From: Platycnemis pennipes
Taxonomy: Eukaryota; Arthropoda; Insecta; Odonata; Platycnemididae
Direction: 5' to 3'
DNA length: 64,000 nt
Assembly (NCBI GenBank): GCA_933228895.1
Contig: OW121853.1
Coordinates: forward strand, 124,516,133-124,580,132
Part shown: positions 11,404 through 22,477 of the stretch, in pieces
Position numbering within the stretch: the first letter of the stretch is position 1
How the letters are laid out: each line of letters starts with the position of its first letter
The notes under the pieces: generated by a model
The model's database searches: none
Told to the model about the DNA's origin: nothing
The model's input: only the letters and a program-made list of their open reading frames with translations
Translations under genes and position numbers: made by a program

Positions 11404-11411
11404 CTCTAGTG

Positions 11412-12936
11412 ATTACTCACATTTCTGCATCCCATCATCATTTTATGCATTTGCATGTTACCAGCAAGGTGACGCGAAGGTACGTGGCAGGAGATGGTGG
11501 GACACCAGCCGTGAAAATGAGGTTGTAATGTCTGGCAGCAAGAGAGATAAGAGTGGTCGGAAAAAACGGCAAGTGAAGACCAATGATGGCTAATATGGGA
11601 CAAATATTAAGAAAGAGGTTATTTTAGCTCGAAGAGGAAGGCTGACAGACAACTCGAGAGGAGACGTACGTCAAAACGAACTTAGTACATGATGAGAGAG
11701 ACTTTGTAGCATTTTCATGAATTCTGAATTTTTTACAAAAAAATATCATGTTCAGATTATAATTCTGTGGTGAAAGGATACATTCACGTAAATTGTTTTT
11801 GACCATATTGAATTCAATATTCGATACGGTTAAGAAAAAATTTGGTTACGGAAGTGGAAGTCTCCACTTTAACTGAAGAAGAATAGATTCGAGCAAAAGA
11901 ATAGAATTAGTCAGACGTTGAAATGTTGTGAATGATGAAAGTGCATTGGGACAGCGGACAGGAGGCCGGGAAATCTAACGCAAGGACTAATTAGTGCTTC
12001 TGAAAGAACAATGGAAACGGCAACTTTGTGAGGAACCGGATAGCTTCTGTTTATAGGAAAAGAAATAGAGGAGGATGTGGTAGAGCATATGGGAGTAGAG
12101 TATGATGGGAAATCAAAAAGTAAGCATAGAATAAAATACCAATGGAAAGGAAAACTTGCTAAAGTTGGAGATGAAAACACTCATTACAGTACGGAAAATG
12201 GTTATAAAGAGCAAGATTGGGTCAAGACCAATATCACCTGCAAGAATCAGGGCAGACTGATTTTAGATCGGAACGGAAGAAAATCTTAATAGCAGAAAAT
12301 GTGGGTAGGAGACCCAACCACTTGGATTCGCGACAGAAATATGACATTTAGGGGTTAGATGGTAGAAGGGACAGCTTTGCCTCAATCTCGCCCCAATAAA
12401 TACCTTTTATTTTTATCAATATTATTATGAATAGTCAGAGTTTGGTCCTTTACTATACGATAGTGGTGACCATAACGGTTTAAGAGTAATATAGAAGCAT
12501 CCAAAGATAATATGGCAGTGATAATAGATACTCCCTCAGAACGGTGCAAGAGTTTAAGAGATTTGGGAAAGCAGAGATTTTTCGCAGCTGACGCTGAGCC
12601 TCTTCCGAGATATCTTCCGCATTGGTCCATATTGCTTGGACAATAGTTTCATCACACACTGCGGAAGCCTTCAATGGGAATATTTTCTGCGGCATGGGTG
12701 ATTTATGCAGGAAGTTGGCAAGAAAGTGGTATCGGAAAGTTGGAATCAACTCCCATTCGAAAAAAATGAAAGAGAAGGCATTAGAAGACTACAAATATTT
12801 CACTTCGTACGCGAGAAAGCTCTCCTGTAAGTGATAAGAGGAAGTTTAGAGACTGGGCGAATACTGACACTCGTCAGACTATAGGCGCGAGGTTAGTCTG
12901 AGGTTAGGACAGGATAGATAACGTGCGAAGTCTACG
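11412..12936. other. Unassigned intron sequence
   Basis: No gene or repeat family was recognised. Short open frames at 11911-12834 on both strands have no domain signatures. Purine-rich tracts occur around 11630-12300. Confidence 0.4.
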
Positions 12937-13465
12937 AATGGCGGCGTTTACTCGGAACCGAAATCCCAATTTTGTACACAAAATCGTTAGATGAAAACGA
13001 AAAATGAATTTCAGTGAAAAAATTAACCTTCTAACCAGAACTATTCACTCATAAATCAAAAATTAAAATACCCAAAAGTTGACGCCCACCGAAGAAGCTG
13101 CTTTGAGATCATTGACGTAATTTACCATCCCGTCATTGACTGCTTTTAGGAGAAGGGAAGGGAGTGGAGGGGGGTTCTCGGAAGGTCTGCTCGCACAGAT
13201 CCTGTCGCAATCGCTCCATTGGCAGAACAGCTGTGTGTCCCCCATTGCGATAAGGAGAAGGAGCTTCGCGGGCTCAGTTGTGATTGGACGAAGTAGATGA
13301 CGTAAGAGGTCGATGCACGCCCACTTTTCCGAAATGGTTAAAACATCAGTTTTTCGCTGCTTGTAACTCTATAACTAATTGACGGATCGAAAAACGGAAA
13401 AATGTGGGTCCTTTTATTTTACAAACTCTATCAGATTCGGAAAAAATATGGAAAACGACTCCATT
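12937..13465 (+). repeat. Non-autonomous DNA element, family D copy 2 (full length)
   Basis: The left end is AATGGCGGCGTTTACTCGG and the right end is GAAAACGACTCCATT, so the termini form imperfect inverted repeats (consensus AATGGGG-CGTTTAC). The interior order is the same as in four other copies: 'AACCGAAATCCCAATTTTGT', 'GACGCCCACCGAAGAAGCTG', a purine-rich GGGAAGGGAGTGGAGGGGGG tract, 'GGTCTGCTCGCACAGATCC', 'GTGATTGGACGAAG', 'CACGCCCACTTTTCCGAAA' and 'TTGACGGATCGAAAAACGG'. About 529 bp, non-coding. The target duplication could not be fixed. Confidence 0.85.
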
Positions 13466-13910
13466 AGATCCTGAATGCTGAATATAATGAGGTAGTTTTT
13501 TGCTCTTAGGTCTCCGAGCATGCTGCTATAGTTGCGTACAAACTGTATTACGTGAAGTTTGTATTGTACAGTCTGACGGATGGAGAGATGTGCAGTGAAA
13601 ATTTCAGCGTGTAAAGTAACGAATTACTTACACACCCTCCTGTGTACATTAGAATATGCTTATGCAACGGCCTCCGCACTCTATTTCCATGCATTGATTG
13701 AATTGCAATTGAATTGATTGAATTCATTGAATTGCAACTCGTTTACTCTGCCTCAAATTGTGCTATTCATCGCTTCGTGTAAAACGGTGCTAGTGAAAAT
13801 CTTGCGGATATCACAAGTATACTGAAAAACGTCTAACCTGAAATACGGTTCATTACTTACAAGAAATTAACAGCTAATAGCAATGAAAGGGAGGGGTTTT
13901 GAGTTCAGGT
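13466..13910. other. Unassigned intron sequence
   Basis: No identifiable repeat or gene. A short imperfect internal repetition of 'ATTGAATTGCAA'-type units occurs at about 13693-13740. Confidence 0.4.
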
Positions 13911-14105
13911 TGGTTGTTCTTACTACCGGGGGAGGCAACCGACCACTGAGTCATTTGCATCGCGGATTGCCACTGATATTAGCAACGTTTTTCCTGTGGT
14001 AGAGGAAGATTGGAGAGAAACCCAATATCAACATTAGCCTCCTCTTATCAACATTAGCCTCCTCTTAAATGAAATCGCTAAGAGGTCTGCGGTTTACGTC
14101 CAAGG
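13911..14105 (-). mobile_element. SINE family A fragment with internal tandem duplication
   Basis: The minus-strand SINE A 3' part is recognisable: GGTTGGTTGTT tail, 'GGGGGAGGCAACCGACC', 'TCATTTGCATCG', 'GAAGATTGGAGAGAAACCC'. The 20-base unit ATCAACATTAGCCTCCTCTT is present twice in tandem at 14028-14067, a duplication not seen in other copies. The head is lost. Confidence 0.7.
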
Positions 14106-15112
14106 TGAAAAGACTTGCGATGATCTTCGCCGATAATTTGAGTAGGGACCGGTATTCCATAGGATAATGCTGCCGCTCTCTGGGTTCGAAGCCGAACTCT
14201 CGATTGGAAGGCTCTAGCAACTATATAAACATGAACCCCTGCATCTAAAACTCAATTGATCGTTCAGTTTTCGAGCATATTGTTTCTAAATTTTAAATAC
14301 ATCTTTGAGGAATGTTTTAAGCATAAATTACCTTTAAGACTTAAAGATCAGTTTCGACCCATTATTGGCCTTTGATGGAGGAAGAGAGTGGGAACAAGAG
14401 GAAGAGAGGAAAATACGAAAGACAGAAAATAATTGTGAAAATTTAGTAGATACGTTGGAACTAAAGAAGACGGGAACAGCAACCACAAGGATAGGAAACG
14501 TAAGGAATACTTACGATAAAAGTTTATTGGAAAAAGATTTTATTCTGAGTTGACATTATTTAGATTCTCTCGATGATAAACTGTAATTTCAATGCAGGAA
14601 TTGACGCAATTCCTTCGCTAAATTGGTAAAATACCTACGACGGCAAAAGAGGTCAAATCAAGAGCCATGGAATTATTCGACTCAAAGTTACTCAATTTTA
14701 TTTGCATTTTTGAGGAAGAATGCATTTCATTTTAAATTTAAGGTAAGGTTTTAATGATTTTATTGGATTTACGTTGCCTACACAAAAAAAGAAGTAGTCC
14801 CTTGTATAATGTAAAGGAAATATTTCGTGCTAAGACAGAGAACATTGTCATCTGCCATTCAAATGAGAAAAAATCTATTCCCTCAGTTGACTTTATTTTT
14901 AATGACATTCCGGTTGGGAACCAACATTTTCAGAGGGCAATATTTAAAAAATTGGAGTACGTACAAATAGACAGGTGGGTGAAGAGTGACGAGGTGGGAA
15001 AGGGGGGAGGTCATATGGAAGAGGCTGTGTCGCCATAGCAATGGAAGGGAAGTGGGAGGGACTACAAGCTTGGATTTGGGAGGTGTGAAAAGTGATGTGA
15101 GCAAAAAATGTT
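14106..15112. other. Unassigned intron sequence
   Basis: AT-rich, with short open frames (14365-14553, 14754-15038) that have no recognisable domain. Nothing else was seen. Confidence 0.4.
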
Positions 15113-15180
15113 CATCTACATCCAATGCCCTGCAAGCCACGGGAAGGGTGTGTGGCAAGGGGTGAACTTTCACGAGGCAT
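15113..15180 (-). mobile_element. CR1-like LINE 3' end only (copy C6)
   Basis: On the minus strand this is the terminal stem-loop region of the CR1-like family: 'CCTTGCCACACACCC', loop, 'CGTGGCTTGCAGGG', followed by the tail 'GGATGTAGATGA'. Only the last tens of bases of the element are present. Confidence 0.7.
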
Positions 15181-16635
15181 TCATTATCAAGCAGGGAGAA
15201 CACTTACTACCGTGCAGGCATGCAAAAGAAAAATACTACCCTGTTTGAACACTACGTTGATTAAACCAAAGAGTCATAATACTATCACCGCGAGGAAAAC
15301 ATCAAGCAATCAACCACGAGACATACAAACTTTCAATGGCTTATAGGCATCCTGCGGATTCATGGTGACCAACCAACATTACAAATTCTTCCATTGCGTT
15401 CATTATTTCTTCTCCTCTAAGGACAAAATCGTAGGCAAGTTTTCGATGTTGTGCCTATCGTCCAATAAATACTGGCCAAACGCTAGTTTTGGTTGTTGGC
15501 AATGAAGCACGTGCTCTACCTCTCGTGAATTTGCGGAGAAATTAAATCATTTTTCACCGACATTATCGCTGATGCAATAAAGTTTTTCTGCTTTGCTGAA
15601 AATTTTGTGCCTTAAACTTTCTAGGCAGGAGAGCATAATCAAGGAGGACAAAAGAAGGAGACAAGAAGAATCGACTATCACGAATTATAGTTTTTGTAAA
15701 ACTATACCCCCACCTTCATCTTAGGGAGAAGCGGCAGGATATAAGCAATACATCACGTAAGGAATTAATCTCGAGACAAATGATTCGTGTTAATGCTCAC
15801 TAAGGCTCATGGCAGACATGAATAAAAGCTGGAAATTGCTTTTTTTTCCCATCCGCGACACTTTCTTGCCCGGGAGGTCAATCTCGACAGCGGAGTAGTA
15901 GTATTGTATTCTGTTTTTCTTAAGGTGGGATGAGATTATTCCCCTAAAACTTGTTGCTGGATGATAGTATATGATATTACGTGAAAATATTAATTCGGGG
16001 GTTTGTTCTTTTTTCTTCATGTGGTTACGAAGAAAATAGGTAGCGAACAAAAATGTCGTCACTTTATTTACGACTAGGATAATGATGAAAGCATATTTCA
16101 GATTAAGGATCCTGGTTCCGAGAAACAGATTACACACCCCCCTAGCACTATAGAATGATTTTTGCTTAAGAAATATAATGGCAATGCTATTTATGGAAGG
16201 TCTTGATGTCGTATACCCCCTATTTGGTAGGTCAACCTTCCGAATTGTTCGATTTAGAAATTAGCTGCAAAATAAGCGAGCTTTCTTGTCGAATAAGCAT
16301 TTGTAGACGATAGACATCGGCCATTGGATGTTGCATTGGTCTGCTCTTGGGTAAAGGGGGCCTTTCAAATGATACAGAGACCTGTGAAGATGCCGTGACT
16401 TGGCGAAGGAATGCCGCCAGTAATTACGCTTCCCACCACCTGGAGGAGAGGGCAGCAGCTCTTCTTCATATGAGTGAAGGTGGAGACCACAGTGGTTGGT
16501 ACAGCGACACTTATTTCACTACAGGCGTGGTAACATTTACCTAATTTTACGTCTGTAGCACTGCGATGTGGAAGGCGAGGGGAAACCACCACATTATTAT
16601 CCCGAGGAGCTTTCTTCTCTCTTTTCAAAGACAGG
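15181..16635. other. Unassigned intron sequence
   Basis: I see nothing identifiable. Short chance frames occur on both strands (15790-16137 minus, 16347-16628). Confidence 0.4.
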
Positions 16636-16945
16636 TTAAGAATGGTGAAGAAAAAATTGATCTGCCGAGTGACAAACGAAGATCAAGAGATGTCTGATGA
16701 AAACTTTAACAAAAAGATAGGACAATCTAATCGGCCACATCTTAAGACAAGATGGACAAGATGAAGACAGTCATCAAGGGAAAAGTCAACGGGAAGAATG
16801 GAAAAGGCAGGCCTCGTATGAGATACATGGAACAAGTAGTGCATGCCATAAAAGAGATGAATTACGTCAATATGAACAGCCTGGCCGATAGAAGAATCGA
16901 GTGGAGGACTGCATCAAACCAATCTTGAGATTGTTGACTTATAAT
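16636..16945 (+). mobile_element. RTE-like LINE 3' end, 5'-truncated (copy R1)
   Basis: This encodes, with frame breaks, the C-terminal tail shared by the RTE copies in this window: 'LIGHLKTRWT', 'VNGKNGKGRPRMRYMEQVV', 'NYVNMNSLADRRIEWRTASN'. It ends with a degraded form of the family terminus (AGATTGTTGACTTATAATGA). The same terminus ends in TGATGA repeats in better copies. Closest to copy R8 at 55880-56330. Confidence 0.82.
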
Positions 16946-17259
16946 GATTCCCTTTTTGCCCCAAAAATTTTTCTCTTTAAGAATGTTTTCATATTAACTC
17001 GCCATTGCTGGATAAACAGCTCTTATTTCAATTCACTTGAATGAGCGGGCGATAACGAACTGGCCTAGCAAACGTGGTTTTGTACTCCGGCTTGGAAATA
17101 GATGCTCATGCTCTTGTCATTGACCGCTTCGGTTATGTCTTACTCTTCGTGCAACATGAGTGTGCAGTCTGAGCACCAAAAACAGCATTCTGAACATGCA
17201 GTGCAACTCCCTGTAGAAAGACCGAAGGGCACGGGCAAAGATTTCTGGCTGAGTCTTAA

Positions 17260-17782
17260 GGTGCGTTTACACGTAGCAGTTGACTGCTATGACAGGCAAC
17301 TGCTAACAACTATTAAGCTCCACTCGCATGTGTAAATAGCAACTGCGATGATAGTTCAGGTCGATACTGGACACATGTCGAACACTATCGATCCTAGTTC
17401 GAGCTATTAGCAAAGTTGAAGTCCGTCTACTTTCCAGCGGAAATGTATCCAACACAATCGCAACAATCGCAAACGGAAAGCAATACACGACGGAATATGG
17501 ATATAATAACAAGGATATCTCTTCCCAAAAGGGGAGATTCTACCCTTTAAAGAATGGGAACGAAAGATAATCGTCAATGGACTTTATTTCTTGATGAATT
17601 TAATGAAAATTTTAGCGAAATTCACTATTGAAATAAAACACTTTTTAATTGTTGGGGCAACGCCTAAATAGCGGCTTTAAGCTGCATAGAAGTTGGTGCA
17701 GACGCGTCATAGCAGTAGCGATATAGATACATCGCGCATCTCGCGACTGTCACAGCAGTCAACTGCTACGTGTAAACGCTGC
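17260..17782. mobile_element. TTAA-flanked miniature transposon, family F copy 1
   Basis: Terminal inverted repeats of about 25 bp: left GGTGCGTTTACACGTAGCAG, and right, as reverse complement, GCAGCGTTTACACGTAGCAG. TTAA flanks both sides (17256-17259 and 17783-17786), consistent with a TTAA target duplication. The 523-bp element carries a 69-codon minus-strand frame (17303-17512) that is also open, with identical length, in copy 2 at 43046-43558. The TTAA flank suggests a piggyBac-like or other TTAA-targeting mobiliser, but the termini are not classical piggyBac ends. Confidence 0.87.
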
Positions 17783-17872
17783 TTAAGAGGGAGGAGGCAT
17801 GGTAACTAGATGACGTCATAATGACAAGGGTTTCCTATATCGAGGTGAGCTTTATCAATCGTAGGGGTAAGG

Positions 17873-18291
17873 TTGTGTTCAACCCGAAGTTTGGTTTTTG
17901 ATAGGTGAGGGTAGAGCTCACCCCGTACCCATTGGCATTTGAAATTCACACATTCACCGGTGGCGGCGGGGTAAATCCCTCGCCTGTCGTTCGCAGGGTC
18001 GCGGGTTCGAGTCCCGCCCGGGGAGGATTTTTCACTGTCCGGGGCATGGGTGTTTGTGATTGTATAATCTGTTAATTGTAAGAGAGGACTAGACAGTCCT
18101 AAATTCGCAGATCAATAAAGACAAGTTTTTAATTCAGGGTAGGAGGGCCAGTTCTTCTCCCTGGGCCACCTGCGATTTCCTACGAAGTTCTGACACGCAG
18201 AAAATCGAATTGCGAGGATAATAATTAGGGGATTCCAGAAAGGCTCTTTCCTGGGATTTGAACCCGGGACCCTCCGGTCGGTATCTCAGCG
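17873..18291 (-). mobile_element. SINE family B copy 2, split by a SINE C insertion
   Basis: On the minus strand the order is tRNA-like head (B box 'CCCGGGTTCAAATCCC' at 18255-18270), 'CAATTCGATTTTCTGCGTGTC', 'GGAAATCGCAGGTGGCCC', 'CTACCCTGAAT', then a break at 17957-18131 where a SINE C copy sits, then 'GTGTGAATTTC' and the tail '...CCAAACTTCGGGTTGAA'. Flanking direct repeats ATCGTAGGGGTA (17858-17869 and 18292-18303) are the target duplication of the whole insertion. Confidence 0.87.
17957..18131 (+). mobile_element. tRNA-derived SINE, family C copy 1
   Basis: The head 'CCGGTGGCGGCGGGGTAAAT' to 'GGGTCGCGGGTTCGAGTCCC' has A- and B-box tRNA promoter motifs. The body is short and ends 'AGATCAATAAAGACAAGTTTTT'. 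The insertion interrupts SINE B; ATTCA occurs on both sides (17952-17956 and 18132-18136). The other family members are at 22263-22470 and 61258-61440. Confidence 0.82.
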
Positions 18292-18295
18292 ATCG

Positions 18296-19017
18296 TAGGG
18301 GTAGGAGTATGAAAATGGCTCGAAGGGCAGCGTGACGTCATTTCTGGGGAAGGAAACCAAGCAACCTCCGAGAACCAACGTACTTCCAACCCTTGGCGAT
18401 TCTCGTGTTGCAGGAGAGATGATGAGTCTTCAGGCCCAGCTTTTTAATCCCGCTTTGTAATGAGTACCGGCGAACAATTTCAATTGTTTTCTTTTGATTC
18501 GTCTTTGACACAGTTATCACAGCGGTCATTAATATTCGGGACCCGGCATTTCATTACTGAAACACGATTATTTAATATTCCCCTCAATTAGCAACTCTGA
18601 GTAATTTGCATATAATAATATCATTTGGCGCTTTCGTTGAAAGGGTTTCCCGAGGCCCTTGGAAGACGGAGATGTTATCCCCGTGGAAATGTTTGAACTT
18701 CAGAAAAGTCACAATGAAAACCCACGGCAACCCTACCTTCTTTTTTTTTTAAATTGCGAAAATGCACTTTCTTTTTCGGCGCCTTACAGGATAATGGATA
18801 GGCCCCGTGTTCTGGAAACCCCGATTCCGTAAAAAAAATACAAAAAAATGCAAATCTGCTTGTTCCTAGGTGGACTGAGCTGGAAGCGTGTAGGTTCCCA
18901 ACGCACACTGCTGAGGTCCGAAATGAGACGGTGAATGAGGTTGGCGAGGGAAGCTTTTCCTAATTGATGAAGAAGAATATTGTTTCGCTTTCAATATGGA
19001 ATATGCTTGAAATTTGT
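18296..19017. other. Unassigned intron sequence
   Basis: No gene or family was recognised. A moderately GC-rich patch lies at 18300-18440 and again near 18640-18960. Confidence 0.4.
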
Positions 19018-19285
19018 TTCACGCGTTTTGATGATGTGCTTCATATGAAATTTTTTCAAAAATTTAAATACATATGACAAACCTTTCTATGCCGACCACA
19101 AATGCTATTAAAATGTTCCCGAAAATGGACGAAAGTCACATGACCTGAAACTGACTGCCTTCTGACGTTACTGCACGGTGTAGGTTCCATATTTATACGG
19201 AAACAGTCATTCGGTTTAGAAGAAAACGAAGGAAATATTTTGTTTTGAAGTTTTTAGTCGTTCCTTGATCGAAACCATCGATCGA
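19018..19285 (-). repeat. Dispersed repeat family I, copy 1
   Basis: On the minus strand this matches 35050-35325 in order: a diverged 5' part, 'CCGTATAAATATGGAACCTA', 'CAGTAACGTCAGAAGGCAGT', 'CAGGTCATGTGACTTTCG', 'GGGAACATTTTAATAGC', 'TTAAATTTTTGAAAAAATTT'. No terminal inverted repeats were identified. It could be part of a larger DNA element whose other half is at 34.7-35.05 kb. Confidence 0.68.
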
Positions 19286-19299
19286 GATCGATCCATTTT

Positions 19300-20447
19300 A
19301 TCTTCATCATTCTTCGGTAGCACCACATTTCAAATACTTCCAGCCTGGACTTCTCTGCTGCTGTTATTGTCCATGCTTCGCTGCCATACAGTAGAATGCT
19401 CCAGATGTATGTTCTAATGAAACGTTTCTCACTTCCACGCTTGTATTTGCAGCTGTAAGCAGAATCTTCTCATGGTAAAATGCCATTTTTGCTTGGGCAA
19501 TTCTACTGGCGATTTCTCTTTTACTTCGTCCATCGCTGGTTACTCGGCTTCCCAGGTAACAGAACTCTTCCACCTCCTCGATTTTTTGTTTTCCTTGTTT
19601 AACATGGGTCCTGGCTTCCTTTCTCCTACTGCATTCCAATACCTTAGTTTTTTTATTGATCTTCAGATGATATCTGGTCATTTTTCTTTCCGTATTTCGT
19701 AGTGTCTTCTTTAAATCTCCTTCTGTTTATGCCATGACTATGACATCGGCGTCATGCTGCCATTACCATGACATCGGTCATTCTGACATGACTATGTCAT
19801 CGGCGAATCGAAGAATGCTGATTTTCTCCCCACTCACTCCAGGAGACTTTTCTTTGACTTATTGGATGGCTTTCTCAATGTAGACACTGAATAATATAGG
19901 AGGCAGTGCACAGCCTTGTCTCACTCCTTTCTTGATGCTTGCCTCTGTACTCTTCTGTAATCTACGTCGGTAGAGTCTTCTCTAGTCTCTACTCTATAAG
20001 TAGCCTGAGGGCCCAAATCGCTTCTCTTGTGCCCTTGTTTCATCTGAACCCGAATTGGTCCTCATCCAGGAACTCCTCAGCTTATCGCTCTATTCTTCTA
20101 TAGATGATTCTCGTCAATATCTTCGAGGCGTGTATCGTCAGGCTTATGGTCCTAAAATGTTCACAGTTCTCAGCCCTCTTCTTTTTGGTAATAGGGACGA
20201 TGATGTCCTTCTCAAAGTCCGTGGGTATCTCTCCTGTAGAGTACATATCGCATATGGTTTTGTACAGCTCTTGTACAGTCTTCCCTCCGGCATTTTTAAT
20301 TAGTTCGGTAGGAATATTATCTATTACCTAAGCCTTATTTATCCTCAAATTCCTTACAGCTGCGTCAAACTGATCTTAAGATTGGGGCTCCCAATCATCC
20401 CTATCGACTTCCTTTTCCTCTTCGATTACTTCCGCTCCAAGATAGCT
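19300..20447 (-). pseudogene. RTE-like LINE reverse transcriptase, broken (copy R2)
   Basis: Downstream (on the minus strand) of the endonuclease frame. Broken frames retain RT hallmarks: the catalytic motif reads RFADDIVM at about 19790-19812, and the preceding 'VRQGCALPPILFS' motif lies at about 19885-19925. The frame 19364-19681 holds the post-RT region, including 'KIEEVEEFCYLGSRVTSDGR' and 'IAQAKMAF', which is diagnostic of RTE/BovB-like elements. Several frameshifts and stops, plus a small local duplication around 19730-19800 next to the FADD motif, show it is inactive. The element's last part (RNase-like tail and TGATGA terminus) is lacking here, although fragments elsewhere have it. 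Confidence 0.88.
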
Positions 20448-21506
20448 TCAATTGTACAACTCTTCCAAGTATTCCTTCCATCTCTTCACTTTATTCTCAT
20501 GTTCAATTAAGAGTTCTCCATTCTTGTCCCTGATGCTGTTACATCTTGCAGTTCCTTGAAGTGATTTTTCACCATCCTGTTGGCAAATTCCACATTTCCT
20601 TTTACGAGGTTGCTCAGTACATTTTCCCTTCATCCACATTTCCCTTGCTTTTCTCGCTTTACGGTTTATTTCATTCCTGATTCTTTTGTAGCGAAGTTGC
20701 CCTTCTTCAGTTTCCACATTTTTATAGTTTCTCCTCTCTTCAATCAACTCTAAGACTTCTTCTGTAATCCATGGCATCTTCTTGACAACTTTTCTTCTCC
20801 CCAGGACTTCTTTTGCTGCTTTTTGTAGCCCGATTTTGATGTTCTCCCATCCCTTTTCCACTGATTTCACATTCAGATCCTCTTCAATTTTATTTTCCGC
20901 TGCCTTCTGAAAGGCCAGCCGTCGTTGAGGTTCTTTTAGTTTCTCTACTTGCCATAAGTTCTTCGTTGATTTCTTCAATTTCTTGAGTTTTAAGTGGCAT
21001 TTCATCATCACCAAGTTGTGGTCACTGTCGATATCTGCACCCGGGCAACTTTTGCAGTTCTTCACCTGGTTTCTGAACCTCTGCTTCACTAAAATGTAGT
21101 TAATTTGGAATCTTCTTCTGTCTCCGGGAATTTTCCAGATATATATTCTCCTTTGGTGGTTTTTAAACAATGTGTTTGCCACCACCAACTTGTGTTGTGA
21201 GCAGAATTCTATAAGTCTTTCTCCACTCTCATTTCGATTTCCCAAGTCATATTTTCCTGTTATTCTTCCATCTTTACCTTCACCATCGACAACGTTCCAA
21301 TCTCCTACAATAATTAAGTTTTCTTCTCCTTTTACGTGCTTTATTACTTCCGTGATATCCTCATAGACGTCTTCCACTTCTTCATTTTCGTAGTCCGACG
21401 TAGGCATGTAAACTTGTACCACAATGGTATCTGTATGCTTGGTCTCAATCTTCACCATTATAATCCTCTCACTGTACTGCAGGAAAATCTTCATGCGCAG
21501 TCTCAT
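20448..21506 (-). pseudogene. RTE-like LINE endonuclease domain ORF (copy R2)
   Basis: A 352-codon open frame, the longest in the window. It encodes an AP-endonuclease-like (exonuclease/endonuclease/phosphatase fold) region: 'TIVVQVYMPTS' near residue 28, 'LIIVGDWNVVDG' near residue 65 (GDWN in place of the usual GDFN), 'LGNRNESGERLIEFC' and the catalytic 'DIDSDHNLV' motif near residue 160. A lysine/arginine-rich linker toward the RT domain follows and ends 'KVKRWKEYLEELYN'. The N-terminal part of the domain is missing or out of frame, so the ORF is a remnant. The host function is target DNA nicking in the nucleus for retrotransposition. The RT half follows immediately on the minus strand in other frames. 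Confidence 0.9.
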
Positions 21507-21639
21507 TCATACAGTTATGAAAAATAATTCATGTTCCCCGAATCGCACATACGCGAACGCTAACAAGTCAACAATTAATCTAGTCGAGCACCATTTCACG
21601 ATCAATTCACTCATTTTGATGACAGTATTCTGAGATAAA

Positions 21640-22184
21640 TATGGCTCAGGTGCCTGTCCTATATATCTCTGCCGTAGCTGCTCATGGAATGAAAAGATAA
21701 CAGCGGAGCAGTCTTGGTAGGCCCGTCAGCATATTATCTCGGAATATTATCTGATGGCGTATCTGCTGAAAAGAAGTGTACGCTTAGGTTGTTCTTTCGC
21801 ACCAACGCCATAAAACGTGCCTGCTCACAAGGGACGAGGTGCAAACGGCAAGGGACCTTTACACTCATTTCGGGTGGAAGAGTGAGATGCGATCTCGCTG
21901 GCATGTACGCGAGAGCGACCTGGTGACCTCGTGCCTAGCGCAACGCGCTCTTTCGGGGATAGTGCTCACGACATCGTCAAGGATGAGCTATAGTATTCAC
22001 ACCATAGGAGGCACATATTCACCGATAATATATCTGAATTCAGGTACACTCTGCGTTGATAGAATAAAGTAAATGATGCTGACAAAAAATTAAGTATATT
22101 AACAGTAAGGATTGTTCCTATTTTTATTACGCATGGTGAGCAACAAATAAAGTACTAATTTGCGTCATTAAGGGTAGGTGAGTA
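21640..22184. other. Unassigned intron sequence
   Basis: A moderately GC-rich patch occurs at 21780-21960, with short overlapping plus-strand frames lacking motifs. Nothing is supported. Confidence 0.4.
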
Positions 22185-22262
22185 TTTGGGATGATAAAGG
22201 GATATAAGAAATGAAGGAAGGGTGGAGAGAAAACTGGCGTCGACATTACCCTACTCCTAACG
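22185..22262 (-). mobile_element. SINE family A fragment
   Basis: A minus-strand piece of the SINE A 3' half: 'GTAGGTGAGTATTTGGGATG', 'GAAGGAAGGGTGGAGAGAAA', 'GGCGTCGACATTACCCTACT'. It stops exactly where the SINE C copy begins. Confidence 0.65.
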
Positions 22263-22470
22263 AATGTCGGCCCCGGTGGCGGCGTGGTTAAGTCCTCGCC
22301 TGCTAACCTGAGGGTCGCGGGTTCGAGTCCCGCCTGAGTGGGTTTTTTCACCACTCAGGACATGGCGGTGTGTGCTCGTCTGTTGTTACGGTATGGTGTT
22401 AAATACCCCGATGTAAAGGCCACATGTGCTGTTTTCGGCGGTAGTGGAAAATAAATAGAAATAAATAAAT
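22263..22470 (+). mobile_element. tRNA-derived SINE, family C copy 2 (full)
   Basis: The head 'GGCCCCGGTGGCGGCGTGGT' to 'GGTCGCGGGTTCGAGTCCCG' holds Pol III A/B boxes. The body follows 'CACCACTCAGGACATGGC' through 'CACATGTGCTGTTTTCGGCG'. The 3' tail is an A-rich repeat (AAATAAATAG-type units, 22449-22470). It lies directly before a CR1-like LINE fragment. Confidence 0.85.
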
Positions 22471-22477
22471 CCATTTT

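Noticed and set aside
14028..14067. CRISPR-like or minisatellite repeat (20-base unit twice)
   Set aside because: Only two adjacent units inside a SINE A fragment; a local slippage duplication.
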